Source: Xanthocytophaga sp031424975 (lineage in GTDB: Bacteria; Bacteroidota; Bacteroidia; Cytophagales; 172606-1). Taken from it: 20,781 bases of DNA. The notes under the pieces were generated by a model, which worked only from the letters and a program-made list of their open reading frames with translations, ran no database searches and was not told where the DNA came from. The stretch covers positions 1 to 20,781 of the forward strand of contig JANPIL010000283.1 of NCBI GenBank assembly GCA_031424975.1. The letters run 5' to 3'. The first letter of the stretch is position 1. Each line of letters begins with the position of its first letter. Shown piece by piece: positions 7,267-13,979 of the stretch. The position numbers and the translations under genes are program-made.

Positions 7267-8019
7267 TCAGGCAAGCGTTTCCTCTTTTATCCAGTCGTAG
7301 CCTTTTTCTTCCAGTTCAAACGCCAATTCCTTGGTGCCCGATTTCACAATGCGGCCTTGGTAAAGCACGTGTACAAAATCCGGCACGATATAGTCAAGCA
7401 GGCGTTGGTAGTGCGTGACTACGATGGTTGCGTTGTCGGGACGTTTGAGTTTGTTCACGCCTTCGGCCACAATGCGCAGTGCATCAATATCTAGGCCCGA
7501 ATCGGTTTCGTCCAGAATCGCCAGTTTCGGCTCCAGCATGGCCATCTGGAACACTTCGTTGCGCTTTTTCTCGCCGCCCGAAAACCCTTCGTTCAATGCC
7601 CGTTTCAGCAGCGAATCGTCGATGTTCACCAACGCCATTTTCTCTTTCATGCGTTTCAGGAAATTCACCGCATCCATCGGCTCCTCGCCACGCGCCTTGC
7701 GGATTTCGTTCAGGGCGGTTTTCAGGAAGTTGGTGGTGCTCACGCCGGGAATCTCAATCGGATACTGGAAAGCCAGGAAAATACCCTTGTGGGCACGTTC
7801 CTCCGGCGAAAATTCCAGCAAGTCCTCGCCCAAGAACTCCACGCTGCCGCCCGTTACCTCGTACGTTTCGCGGCCGGCCAGCACCGAAGCCAGCGTGCTT
7901 TTGCCCGACCCGTTGGGACCCATGATGGCGTGTACCTCACCGGCTTTCACTTCCAGATTCAATCCCTTCAAAATTTCCCTGTCGCCAATATTGGCGTGCA
8001 AACCAGTGATTTTCAGCAT
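7267..8019 (-). CDS. sufC: SufC, ABC-type ATPase of the SUF complex
   Basis: The 250-residue protein is a complete ABC ATPase. The Walker A motif GPNGSGKST is at 34-42, the Q-loop FQYP at 84-87, the ABC signature FSGGEKKR at 146-153, Walker B LAILDETDSGLD at 167-178, and the switch histidine at 203 (VVTHYQRLL). The EKKRNE text after the signature and the ETDSGLD D-loop are specific to SufC rather than transporters. SufC binds SufB and SufD and drives the shape change needed for cluster assembly. Its start is 234 bp from the zinc-finger gene, and a TATCTTTG promoter motif lies about 50 bp upstream, so sufC probably starts its own transcript rather than depending on sufB's. Confidence 0.97.
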   Translation of the reverse strand: MLKITGLHANIGDREILKGLNLEVKAGEVHAIMGPNGSGKSTLASVLAGRETYEVTGGSVEFLGEDLLEFSPEERAHKGIFLAFQYPIEIPGVSTTNFLKTALNEIRKARGEEPMDAVNFLKRMKEKMALVNIDDSLLKRALNEGFSGGEKKRNEVFQMAMLEPKLAILDETDSGLDIDALRIVAEGVNKLKRPDNATIVVTHYQRLLDYIVPDFVHVLYQGRIVKSGTKELAFELEEKGYDWIKEETLA

Positions 8020-8070
8020 ATTGGCAATTGATTTTTTTAATTCTATTTAAAATCATTTCAAATAATAACG

Positions 8071-8078
8071 CAAAGATA
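8071..8078 (-). promoter_or_regulatory. Bacteroidota-type -7 promoter element for sufC
   Basis: On the minus strand the bases read TATCTTTG, an exact match to the TAnnTTTG -7 motif of the Bacteroidota primary sigma factor, followed by an AT-rich leader of about 50 bases before the sufC ATG. A TTTG at the usual -33 distance is not evident (a TTTA lies somewhat close), so only the -7 element is annotated. Confidence 0.55.
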
Positions 8079-8129
8079 GGGGCTTTTGTTCGTAAACCGC
8101 AGTCTGAGCTACCGCTTGTGCACGTAAAG

Positions 8130-8164
8130 GCGGGGTTTGGGGTTTTGAAAAGATACTGTTTTTT
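8130..8164 (-). repeat. ATAGTATC repeat, copy 6
   Basis: On the minus strand it reads AAAAAACAGTATC, TTTTCAAAA, then CCCCAAACCCCGC. It carries the ACAGTATC variant. It lies between the zinc-finger gene and the sufC promoter, 89 bp past the zinc-finger stop codon. Confidence 0.85.
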
Positions 8165-8253
8165 GCGGAAGGTATGGCCTACTTTTGAAGTATGCCATAC
8201 TTGGCTTGGAGCCAGCCGTTACGTGTTGCAAACAGAAACGAACGCGAAGCCAA

Positions 8254-8529
8254 TCACTCGAAATTGCTCAGTTTCGGCGGCGGCAACTGCCTGAATTGCA
8301 CGCCCGTGGCCACGCCGCCCGTGCGGTCTTGCTTTTTGTAAAGTTCCTGCGCCGTTTCCTCGCTCACAAGCTGTATTTCTGAATAAGTGGTTTTGCCCGA
8401 CACCACCGCAAAGCCGTACACCCGCCCCGTTGCCGAGCAACCGACGCAGGTTTTGGCATTGGGCAAGGCTTTCAGGCGCGCCTCCGGTATTTCACTGTTA
8501 CACTGGATGCAGTTCATGAAAAATAACAT
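8254..8529 (-). CDS. Small TraR/DksA-type C4 zinc-finger protein
   Basis: The frame gives 91 residues from ATG 8529, or 87 from the ATG at 8517, which places the zinc finger at the very N-terminus (MNCIQC) and is the likelier start. Four cysteines form the finger: C7-x2-C10 (CIQC) and C28-x2-C31 (CVGC), with EIPEARLKALPNAKTCVGCS matching the DksA/TraR zinc-finger core. Unlike DksA it has no long coiled coil before the finger, so it is a short TraR/DksA-finger protein of unknown role. The ATG at 8529 directly abuts the stop codon of the broken gene upstream (TAA then ATG), so the two may have formed an operon. It separates sufB from sufC. The C-terminal half (residues 45-91) has no motif I recognise. 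Confidence 0.75.
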   Translation of the reverse strand: MLFFMNCIQCNSEIPEARLKALPNAKTCVGCSATGRVYGFAVVSGKTTYSEIQLVSEETAQELYKKQDRTGGVATGVQFRQLPPPKLSNFE

Positions 8530-9198
8530 TTAAAAGTCAAACTCAACCACTTTCATCGTATTACTGTCAATTGTCAAATCAACCCTTGGATTTACTTCAT
8601 TGGGTCGTTTCAAGTGAGCCCAAAATTGTACTCGATTCATGCCATTCAACTTGAATCCCCGAATAGCAACGTCTTTAACAGTGCCATATTCATTATCAAC
8701 TTTATGCAAAAGAGCAATCAAACTGTCAACATTGATAGTGCCAATGGCTTTCTCGTCCATTACATTCTCAAGTAGTTTTCTGTCTTTATCCTTAAAAGCA
8801 GTCAACAACCCCCCAACCGAGTTCCAAGCTTTATCCACCCTTAAAAGATCGTTTTCCTTATAGTTTCTTTTAAATTCAATGTCTTTATTTTTTATGGATA
8901 CAATAATCGTTTGATAATTAACTTGGTCATTGTCTGTTAAATTTTGGTGCAGTAACAATGCGGAAATCGAAGTTGCTCCTTACATCTGAGATTCTTGATA
9001 TTCAGGATTGTATTTCAGTTCTCTAATTTCAATTTCATAATATTTCCCTGATTTTGTTGATAACCCCTTTTTCAACAAGACATTTTTATTGTCAAGCAAG
9101 GAAATGATTTGATTAAGCGCTGTTCCCTCTTCCTTTGAAACGCAAGCATTGAGAGAAGCCAAAACAACCAACAAACAGAAACATGCAGATTTTCTCAT
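8530..9198 (-). pseudogene. Lipoprotein gene interrupted by an in-frame TAA
   Basis: Two open frames lie in the same reading frame, separated only by one TAA codon at 8980-8982. The upstream part, from ATG 9198, encodes a lipoprotein signal (MRKSACFCLLVVLASLNAC, lipobox LNAC) and about 50 mature residues ending YNPEYQESQM. The downstream part continues without shift (GATSISALLLHQNLTDNDQ, then YQTIIVSIKNKDIEFKRNY) for about 145 residues to 8530. The strand pattern flows across the stop, as expected for a single protein of about 220 residues. The simplest reading is one lipoprotein gene with a nonsense mutation. Alternatives are stop-codon read-through, a sequencing error, or an independent downstream ORF starting at TTG 8958. 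The DNA is clearly more AT-rich than the suf genes around it, which suggests acquisition. I do not recognise the family. Confidence 0.65.
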
Positions 9199-9214
9199 AA
9201 ACGAAAAATAAAAC

Positions 9215-9246
9215 AAAACCCCAAAACACCGGGGTTTTGGGGTTTT
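9215..9246. terminator. Perfect 13-bp hairpin downstream of sufB
   Basis: Arms AAAACCCCAAAAC (9215-9227) and GTTTTGGGGTTTT (9234-9246) pair perfectly around a six-base loop. On the minus strand the hairpin follows the sufB stop codon by about 30 bp and is followed by a T-rich tract, so it can act as a terminator. The right arm is the C-rich half of repeat copy 7, so the repeat contributes one side of the stem. Confidence 0.65.
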
Positions 9247-9262
9247 CAAAGATACTATTTTT
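9230..9262 (-). repeat. ATAGTATC repeat, copy 7
   Basis: On the minus strand it reads AAAAATAGTATC, TTTGAAAA, then CCCCAAAACCCCG. It lies 13 bp past the sufB stop codon in sense orientation and forms half of the hairpin at 9215-9246. Confidence 0.85.
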
Positions 9263-9275
9263 GCAGTCCGTGAAC

Positions 9276-10721
9276 CTATCCCACGCTGCCTTCCAAGCTG
9301 ATGGCCAGCAGTTTCTGGGCTTCCACGGCAAATTCCATGGGCAGTTGTTTCAGCACTTCCTTGGCGTAGCCGTTCACAATCAAAGCCACGGCGGCTTCGG
9401 AGTTGATGCCGCGCTGGTTACAATAGAAAATCTGGTCTTCGCCGATTTTGGAGGTCGTGGCCTCGTGTTCTACGCGGGCGGTCGGGTTTTTGACTTCAAT
9501 GTACGGGAATGTGTGCGCGCCGCATTTATCGCCCATCAGCAGCGAGTCGCACTGCGTGAAATTGCGGGCATTGTCGGCGCGGCGGCTTATTTCCACAAGT
9601 CCGCGGTACGAGTTATTGCTTTTGCCCGCCGAAATGCCTTTGGAAATGATGCGGCTCTTGGTGTTTTTGCCCAAGTGGATCATTTTGGTGCCCGTGTCGG
9701 CTTGCTGGTGGTTGTTGGTCACGGCTACCGAATAAAACTCGCCCGTTGAGTTGTCGCCTTTCAGGATTACGGACGGGTATTTCCAAGTGATGGCCGAACC
9801 CGTTTCCACTTGCGTCCACGATATTTTGGAGTGGTCGCCGAGGCAGATGCCGCGCTTGGTCACAAAATTGTAAATGCCGCCCAAACCGTCCTTGTTGCCC
9901 GGATACCAGTTTTGCACGGTTGAGTATTTGATCTCGCTCTTTTCCATAGCCACCAGTTCCACCACCGCAGCGTGCAGTTGGTTTTCGTCGCGCATGGGGG
10001 CGGTGCAGCCTTCCAAATAGCTCACGTAGCTGCCTTCCTCGGCAATGAGCAATGTGCGTTCAAATTGGCCGGTTTCCTTAGCGTTGATGCGGAAATACGT
10101 GGACAGTTCCATGGGGCAGCGCACACCTTTGGGGATGTACACAAACGAGCCGTCGCTGAAAACGGCGGAATTAAGCGCGGCAAAATAATTGTCGCGCACG
10201 GGCACCACCGAGCCGATGTATTTGCGCACCAATTCCGGGTGTTCCTTGATTGCCTCGCTAATAGAACAGAAAATGATGCCCAGCTCGCCCAGCACTTTCT
10301 TGTAGGTGGTGCCAATGGAAACACTGTCAATTACGGCATCCACGGCCACACCCGTAAGCCGCTTTTGTTCGTTGAGCGAAATGCCCAGTTTCTCGAAAGT
10401 GGCCCGCAATTCGGGGTCAATCTCGTCGAGGCTGTTGGGGGCTATTTTCTGTTTGGGAGCCGAATAGTAAATGACATCCTGATAGTTGATGGCCGGAAAC
10501 TTGACATTTGCCCACTCCGGCGACTTCATTTCCAGCCACTGGCGGTAAGCCTTCAGCCGCCATTCGAGCATCCATTCGGGCTCGTTTTTGCGGGCCGAAA
10601 TAAACCGGACAATATCCTCGCTCAGTCCTTTCGGGGCTTCGTCGGCCTCAATGATGGTTTCAAAGCCGTATTTATATTCGGATGAGGTGATTTCCTCTAA
10701 AAGATCAGTGCTCTTGTCCAT
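9276..10721 (-). CDS. sufB: SufB, Fe-S scaffold subunit
   Basis: The 481-residue protein matches SufB along its whole length. RKNEPEWMLEWRLKAYRQW (about 44-62) is the SufB N-terminal signature. GIIFCSISEAIKEHPELV and DGSFVYIPKGVRCPMELSTYFRIN follow, then EGCTAPMRDENQLHAAVVE with the conserved cysteine of the core, and the end has QCDSLLMGDKCGAHTFPYIEV and YCNQRGINSEAAVALIVNGYAKEVLKQLP. SufB is where the cluster is assembled, receiving sulfur from SufE and working with SufC and SufD. Here sufB is set apart from sufC by a broken lipoprotein gene, a zinc-finger gene and about 1.2 kb, instead of the direct sufB-sufC join usual in this phylum. A TAGATTTG promoter motif lies about 60 bp upstream of the ATG at 10721. 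Confidence 0.97.
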   Translation of the reverse strand: MDKSTDLLEEITSSEYKYGFETIIEADEAPKGLSEDIVRFISARKNEPEWMLEWRLKAYRQWLEMKSPEWANVKFPAINYQDVIYYSAPKQKIAPNSLDEIDPELRATFEKLGISLNEQKRLTGVAVDAVIDSVSIGTTYKKVLGELGIIFCSISEAIKEHPELVRKYIGSVVPVRDNYFAALNSAVFSDGSFVYIPKGVRCPMELSTYFRINAKETGQFERTLLIAEEGSYVSYLEGCTAPMRDENQLHAAVVELVAMEKSEIKYSTVQNWYPGNKDGLGGIYNFVTKRGICLGDHSKISWTQVETGSAITWKYPSVILKGDNSTGEFYSVAVTNNHQQADTGTKMIHLGKNTKSRIISKGISAGKSNNSYRGLVEISRRADNARNFTQCDSLLMGDKCGAHTFPYIEVKNPTARVEHEATTSKIGEDQIFYCNQRGINSEAAVALIVNGYAKEVLKQLPMEFAVEAQKLLAISLEGSVG

Positions 10722-10776
10722 GATATCCTCGTTTTTAAATGCCCTTATCTTATTTAGAAAGATTTTAATATAGCCA

Positions 10777-10784
10777 CAAATCTA
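10777..10784 (-). promoter_or_regulatory. Bacteroidota-type -7 promoter element for sufB
   Basis: The minus strand reads TAGATTTG, matching TAnnTTTG, about 55 bp upstream of the sufB ATG in an AT-rich stretch. No TTTG was found at the expected -33 position. No operator for an Fe-S or iron regulator was recognised. Confidence 0.5.
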
Positions 10785-10935
10785 TAACAAAAACCGTGGG
10801 TTTATGTTCCTTCCCGGATAAATTTTCGTTGGTTGTGGCCGTGCGAAAAAACACCGCATGGCTGCTCCGAAGGCTTTGTCTGCAAGGGTCAAGCCGGCCG
10901 GTAAGGCCACCAAACCCGGCTGTTCCTCTGGAACA

Positions 10936-10977
10936 CCGATGCGCGATACCGGTCTGACACACAGTGTCTGACCCGCA
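10936..10977 (+). repeat. Second palindromic module, copy 1
   Basis: A lead of CCGATGCGCGATACC is followed by arms GGTCTGACAC and GTGTCTGACC around ACA, with one mismatch in the stem, then CGCA. The same module occurs in reverse at 14735-14777. In both places an ATAGTATC repeat follows it on the same strand within 7-15 bp, in the same relative orientation. Confidence 0.8.
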
Positions 10978-10991
10978 TTTCGGCCTTCCCG

Positions 10992-11072
10992 AAAATAGTA
11001 TGTTTCAAAAAGCTGAAAGCCCCATTTCCGCCTCTGGCGGAACTTTTAGCTTTAGCGGGGGCCAAACCTGCC
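10992..11072 (+). repeat. ATAGTATC repeat, copy 8, with a 48-bp palindromic insert
   Basis: AAAATAGTATG and TTTCAAAAAG (10992-11012) are separated from GGCCAAACCTGCC (11060-11072) by about 47 bp. The insert carries TTCCGCC-TCT-GGCGGAA and nearly equals, in reverse complement, the insert in the copy at 17486-17563. The insert here sits after the AAAAG linker rather than after GTATC. Confidence 0.85.
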
Positions 11073-11103
11073 CAGCCAATGCCAGCCGCGCCAACTTGGA
11101 AAT

Positions 11104-11153
11104 GGCAGGTTTGGCCTCTCCGGAAGATATTCATGCGCTGTGGCGTACTATTT
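11104..11153 (-). repeat. ATAGTATC repeat, degenerate partner copy
   Basis: GGCAGGTTTGGCC (11104-11116) is an exact inverted copy of 11060-11072, and TACTATTT (11146-11153) mirrors the AAATAGTA at 10993-11000. The middle is replaced by unrelated bases. With copy 8 it forms a 160-bp unit with inverted ends. It lies 29 bp past the egtD stop codon. Confidence 0.6.
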
Positions 11154-11182
11154 CATTGTTGTGCCGCAGCCACAAGCCGCAC

Positions 11183-12151
11183 TTACACGCGCAGCAACAC
11201 ATCGGCAAAGTAATTCTTCTCGTCCGTAAACGTGTCAGACACCTGAAAACCAGCGTGTTGGGCAAGGTCTTTCATCTCGGTGATTGTGTATTTGCGCGAA
11301 ATTTCCGTGTGCATCACCTCGCCCTCGGCAAAGTCAAACGTGGCATCCAAGCCGCCGATGCGCACCGATTGCCGCGCCTGGCTGACCAGATAGCTCCGTG
11401 CCTCGCCGGTTTCGGGGTTATAGATCGGATAATGGTCAAAGCGGGACAAATCGAAATCGGCATCCAGTTCGCGGTTGATGCGCCGCAACAGATTGAGGTT
11501 GAATGCCTTGGTAACGCCCGACGCATCGTTGTAGGCGTTCAGAATCACTGCCGGGTGCTTTTTCAGGTCAAAACCGACCAGCAGCCAGTCGCCCGGATTC
11601 ATTTTTGCACGCAGTCGGCTCAAGAAATCCAATGCCTCGGTTTTGGTGAAATTACCGATATTGGAACCCAGGAAAAGTATCACTTTGCGCGTGGAAGTGT
11701 CCTGCCGCAGGTTTTCCAGAGCCGCAAAATACTCGTCCTCCATGGGTTGCAAGTGCAATGCGGGCAGTTCGCGTTGCAGTCCGTCGCACAAGTCGTGCAA
11801 TGCCTGCGCCGAAATGTCAATCGGCACGTACGAAAACGCAGCGGACTGCGCCAGAAAATGCCGCAGCAGCACTTTGGTTTTCAGCCCGTCGCCCGCGCCG
11901 AGTTCAATCAACTCAAACGTCTGACCCGAACCGGCCACGGCTTGCAAAACCGCGTCCTTGTGTTGTTCCAGAATCGCGTATTCGCACCGCGTCGGGTAGT
12001 ATTCGGGCAGTTGCATGATCTGCCGGAAAATGCGGCTGCCCTCATCGTCGTAGAAATACTTGGGCGCAACCCGTTTGGGCGTTTGGCGCAACCCGTGCAA
12101 AACATCTTCGGCAAAGGGGGAAATTTGGACTTCGGCAAGCAAATCTTTCAT
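11183..12151 (-). CDS. egtD: EgtD, L-histidine Nα-methyltransferase
   Basis: The 322-residue protein is the SAM-dependent methyltransferase that trimethylates histidine to hercynine, the first step of ergothioneine synthesis. It has the EgtD hallmarks: KYFYDDEGSRIF at 31-42, PEYYPTRCEYAIL at 49-61, the SAM-binding motif ELGAGDG at 83-89, VPIDIS at 109-114, LGSNIGNF at 161-168, VGFDLKKHPAVILNAYND in the middle and FAEGEVMHTEISRKY in the C-terminal part. Length is normal for the family. It follows egtB on the same strand with a 155 bp gap filled by GC-rich hairpins and a dispersed repeat, so the two are probably one functional pair. The ATG at 12151 is the clear start. Known relatives also include methyltransferases of similar fold, but these motifs fit EgtD well. 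Confidence 0.95.
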   Translation of the reverse strand: MKDLLAEVQISPFAEDVLHGLRQTPKRVAPKYFYDDEGSRIFRQIMQLPEYYPTRCEYAILEQHKDAVLQAVAGSGQTFELIELGAGDGLKTKVLLRHFLAQSAAFSYVPIDISAQALHDLCDGLQRELPALHLQPMEDEYFAALENLRQDTSTRKVILFLGSNIGNFTKTEALDFLSRLRAKMNPGDWLLVGFDLKKHPAVILNAYNDASGVTKAFNLNLLRRINRELDADFDLSRFDHYPIYNPETGEARSYLVSQARQSVRIGGLDATFDFAEGEVMHTEISRKYTITEMKDLAQHAGFQVSDTFTDEKNYFADVLLRV

Positions 12152-12169
12152 GGCATATTATGGTTGAAA

Positions 12170-12226
12170 AGCCCCCAACTTCGAAGGGGAGAAGCCTCCC
12201 CCAACCCCCTCCGAAAGAGGGGGCTT
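12170..12226. repeat. GC-rich hairpin repeat (second copy)
   Basis: It contains GCCCCCAACTTCGAAGGGGAG, then CCTCCCCC and CCCCCTCCGAAAGAGGGGG. This is the reverse complement of the 7157-7221 block with small changes. It lies between egtD and egtB. Confidence 0.75.
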
Positions 12227-12233
12227 CCGAACC

Positions 12234-12267
12234 GGCGGGTTTGTCGTTTTGAAAAGATACTGTTTTT
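12234..12267 (-). repeat. ATAGTATC repeat, copy 9
   Basis: On the minus strand it reads AAAAACAGTATC, TTTTCAAAACG, then ACAAACCCGCC. It carries the ACAGTATC variant and is flanked on both sides by GC-rich hairpin blocks. It is 39 bp past the egtB stop codon. Confidence 0.8.
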
Positions 12268-12268
12268 A

Positions 12269-12300
12269 GTCCCCTCCTTCGGAGGGGGCTGGGGGAGGCC
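12269..12300. repeat. GC-rich hairpin repeat (third copy)
   Basis: CCCCTCCTTCGGAGGGG forms a tight hairpin, followed by GCTGGGGGAGGCC as in the 7157-7221 block. It starts just past the egtB stop codon and may act as a transcript-stabilising hairpin. Confidence 0.7.
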
Positions 12301-12306
12301 GCGCTT

Positions 12307-13515
12307 TCATTCGGCCAGCCGGATTCCGGTGAACTGCCAGCGTTTGTCGGGCTGGAAGAAATTGCGGTACGTAGCCCGCGAATGCCCGTCGGCGGTGGCC
12401 TCCGATGCGCCGCGCAGCACCATCTGGTTGATCATGAACTTGCCGTTGTATTCGCCCACTGCCCCGGCAGCTTTCGTGAAGCCCGGATACGGCAGGTAGG
12501 CCGAATTTGTCCATTCCCAGCGGCGGCCCCAATCCAGTTGCCGCGCCGCAATTTCCCATTCGGGTTCGGTAGGCAACCGGCAGCCTTTCCAGCGGGCAAA
12601 CGCATCGGCCTCGTAATGGCTGATGTGGCACAGTGGTGCGGCCAAATCCACGCGCTGCAAGCCGCCAAACGTGTAGTTCCACCACTGCCCGTCAATTTTG
12701 TGCCAGTAAAGCGGCGCGTGTATTTGGTTGGTTTTCACCCATTCCCAGCCATCGGCCAGCCAGTGGGCGAAATTGCCGTAGCCGCCCGCTTCCATGAACT
12801 CCAAAAACTCGCCATTGCTAACCAATTGGCTGGCAATGGCGTATGGATTCAAATATACCTTATGCACGCCCAATTCATTGTCGAAACAAAAGCCTTCTGC
12901 TTGGAAGCCGATTTCGTACACGCCTTCGGGCGGCGAGCAGGTTTCAGCTTTTTGAAAGATACTATTTCGCGCGGGCGGATGGTTTGCCAGATTTATCTTG
13001 AGTGGCGGAAACAGCGGATTGTGTCCCAGAATGTATTTGATGTCGGTAATGAGCAATTCCTGATGCTGTTGCTCATGGTTGAATCCGAGTTCCAGCAACC
13101 CCGCAATTTCGTCGTGGTCGGGCAGGTCTTGGCTTTCAAAACGCTCCAGAAAAGCAGCCATGTGTTCGTCCACGTGGGCGCGGTAGCGGTACACATCCTG
13201 CACGGTGGGCCGCGTCAGGTTGCCCCGATCCACGCGCAGCACCCGCTTGCCAAGGCTTTCGTAATAGCTGTTGAACACAAAACTGTAATCCTCGCTGAAA
13301 ACCCGGTAACCGGTGGCATAAGCCGAGAGGATAAAAGTCTCGAAAAACCAAGTGGTATGCCCCAAGTGCCATTTGGGCGGGCTCACATCCGCGACCGGCT
13401 GCACCACATAATCTTCAGTAAGCAAGTCGCGGCAGATGTCGGCGGTGCGGTTGCGGATGTGTCGGTAACGCTGCCCGTACAAAGTGGCGGCGGGAGAATC
13501 GGCGGTGGTTTGCAT
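12307..13515 (-). CDS. egtB: EgtB, ergothioneine sulfoxide synthase
   Basis: The 402-residue protein is a non-haem iron enzyme that joins a sulfur donor to hercynine using oxygen. An N-terminal DinB-like domain (about 10-160) carries the iron ligands: H53 in WHLGHTTWFFET and H147/H151 in FNHEQQHQE. A C-terminal formylglycine-enzyme-like (FGE-sulfatase) domain (about 195-402) follows, with VYEIGFQAEGFCFDNE, HYEADAFARWKGCRLPTEPEWE, WEWTNSAYLPYPGF and MVLRGASEATADGHSRATYRNFF. The linker between the domains holds a copy of the genome's dispersed repeat (12938-12967), which encodes roughly NSIFQKAETC at 184-193. The frame stays open, so the enzyme is probably functional with a longer linker. It is upstream of egtD and downstream of the IscA-like gene on the same strand. 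No EgtA, EgtC or EgtE gene is in the window. Confidence 0.95.
   Translation of the reverse strand: MQTTADSPAATLYGQRYRHIRNRTADICRDLLTEDYVVQPVADVSPPKWHLGHTTWFFETFILSAYATGYRVFSEDYSFVFNSYYESLGKRVLRVDRGNLTRPTVQDVYRYRAHVDEHMAAFLERFESQDLPDHDEIAGLLELGFNHEQQHQELLITDIKYILGHNPLFPPLKINLANHPPARNSIFQKAETCSPPEGVYEIGFQAEGFCFDNELGVHKVYLNPYAIASQLVSNGEFLEFMEAGGYGNFAHWLADGWEWVKTNQIHAPLYWHKIDGQWWNYTFGGLQRVDLAAPLCHISHYEADAFARWKGCRLPTEPEWEIAARQLDWGRRWEWTNSAYLPYPGFTKAAGAVGEYNGKFMINQMVLRGASEATADGHSRATYRNFFQPDKRWQFTGIRLAE
12938..12967 (-). repeat. ATAGTATC repeat, copy 10, inside egtB in frame
   Basis: On the minus strand it reads AAATAGTATCTTTC, AAAAAGC, then TGAAACCTG. It is a clear family member although it lies within coding sequence. 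It is read in the frame AAT AGT ATC TTT CAA AAA, which has no stop codon, and adds residues 183-193 between the two EgtB domains. Confidence 0.85.
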
Positions 13516-13616
13516 GAAGGGGAAACGTTAAAGAACCATTCCAATGCGGGAGTTTACGGAATGAAAAGCCGGATTCTCGTCCTTTTGTTTCACGAGGCTT
13601 CTTCTTCGGGCATCAC

Positions 13617-13931
13617 TCACCCGTTCGGGTTGTTGAACACGAAGCCGGTTGTTTCGCCATTTTCCTCGTGGTCAATTTCAAGGCCAATCACGTAGAGGAG
13701 GTGTTTTTTCTCGACGAAAACCGCAAAATCCCCTAATTCGTACCGCTCATCGGTTGGCTGGGCGGTATCGAAGCCCAGCAACGGCGACGCGCCACCGCAA
13801 CCGCCCCCCCTGATGCCCACCCGCAGGCCATACAAGCCCGTATCAATGCTTTTCTGCCGCAGTATTGATTGGATGGCTGCCAATGCTTTGGGCGTGATCC
13901 GGATGGGGCATTCTGCTCGTGGAAATGACAT
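13617..13931 (-). CDS. IscA/HesB-like (A-type) protein lacking the C-terminal CxC
   Basis: This 104-residue protein has the A-type carrier fold: IRITPKALAAIQSIL, then LYGLRVGIRGGGCGG with the first conserved cysteine (C45), then VFVEKKHLLYVIGLEIDHEENGETTGFVFNNPNG. Canonical IscA, SufA and ErpA proteins continue after 'NPN' with a CGCG tail that gives the other two cysteine ligands. Here the protein stops right after NNPNG, and the codons after the stop do not encode such a tail. It may bind metal differently or act as a dimer with other ligands; short forms like this occur in Bacteroidota, so it is not clearly a broken gene. It lies upstream of egtB on the same strand and near the SUF locus, which supports an iron-sulfur role. 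The start is the ATG at 13931. Confidence 0.85.
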   Translation of the reverse strand: MSFPRAECPIRITPKALAAIQSILRQKSIDTGLYGLRVGIRGGGCGGASPLLGFDTAQPTDERYELGDFAVFVEKKHLLYVIGLEIDHEENGETTGFVFNNPNG

Positions 13932-13979
13932 AAACGGTTGATTTTCTTACACGTATGATTCCGAAACGCACCATAGGCG

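Larger units (their letters stand above)
10722..11182. other. 461-bp gene-free region between sufB and egtD
   Basis: No credible gene is seen. From the sufB side it holds the sufB leader and promoter motif (10777-10784), about 150 bp without recognisable structure apart from a CCGGCCGG palindrome near 10893, a palindromic module (10936-10977), and two copies of the ATAGTATC repeat facing each other tail to tail (10992-11072 and 11104-11153). Confidence 0.7.

Noticed and set aside
10964..12499. Long plus-strand open frame over egtD (511 codons)
   Set aside because: Starts within repeats and runs antisense through egtD into egtB; no protein-family character.
12382..13695. Long plus-strand open frame over egtB (437 codons)
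   Set aside because: Antisense shadow of egtB.
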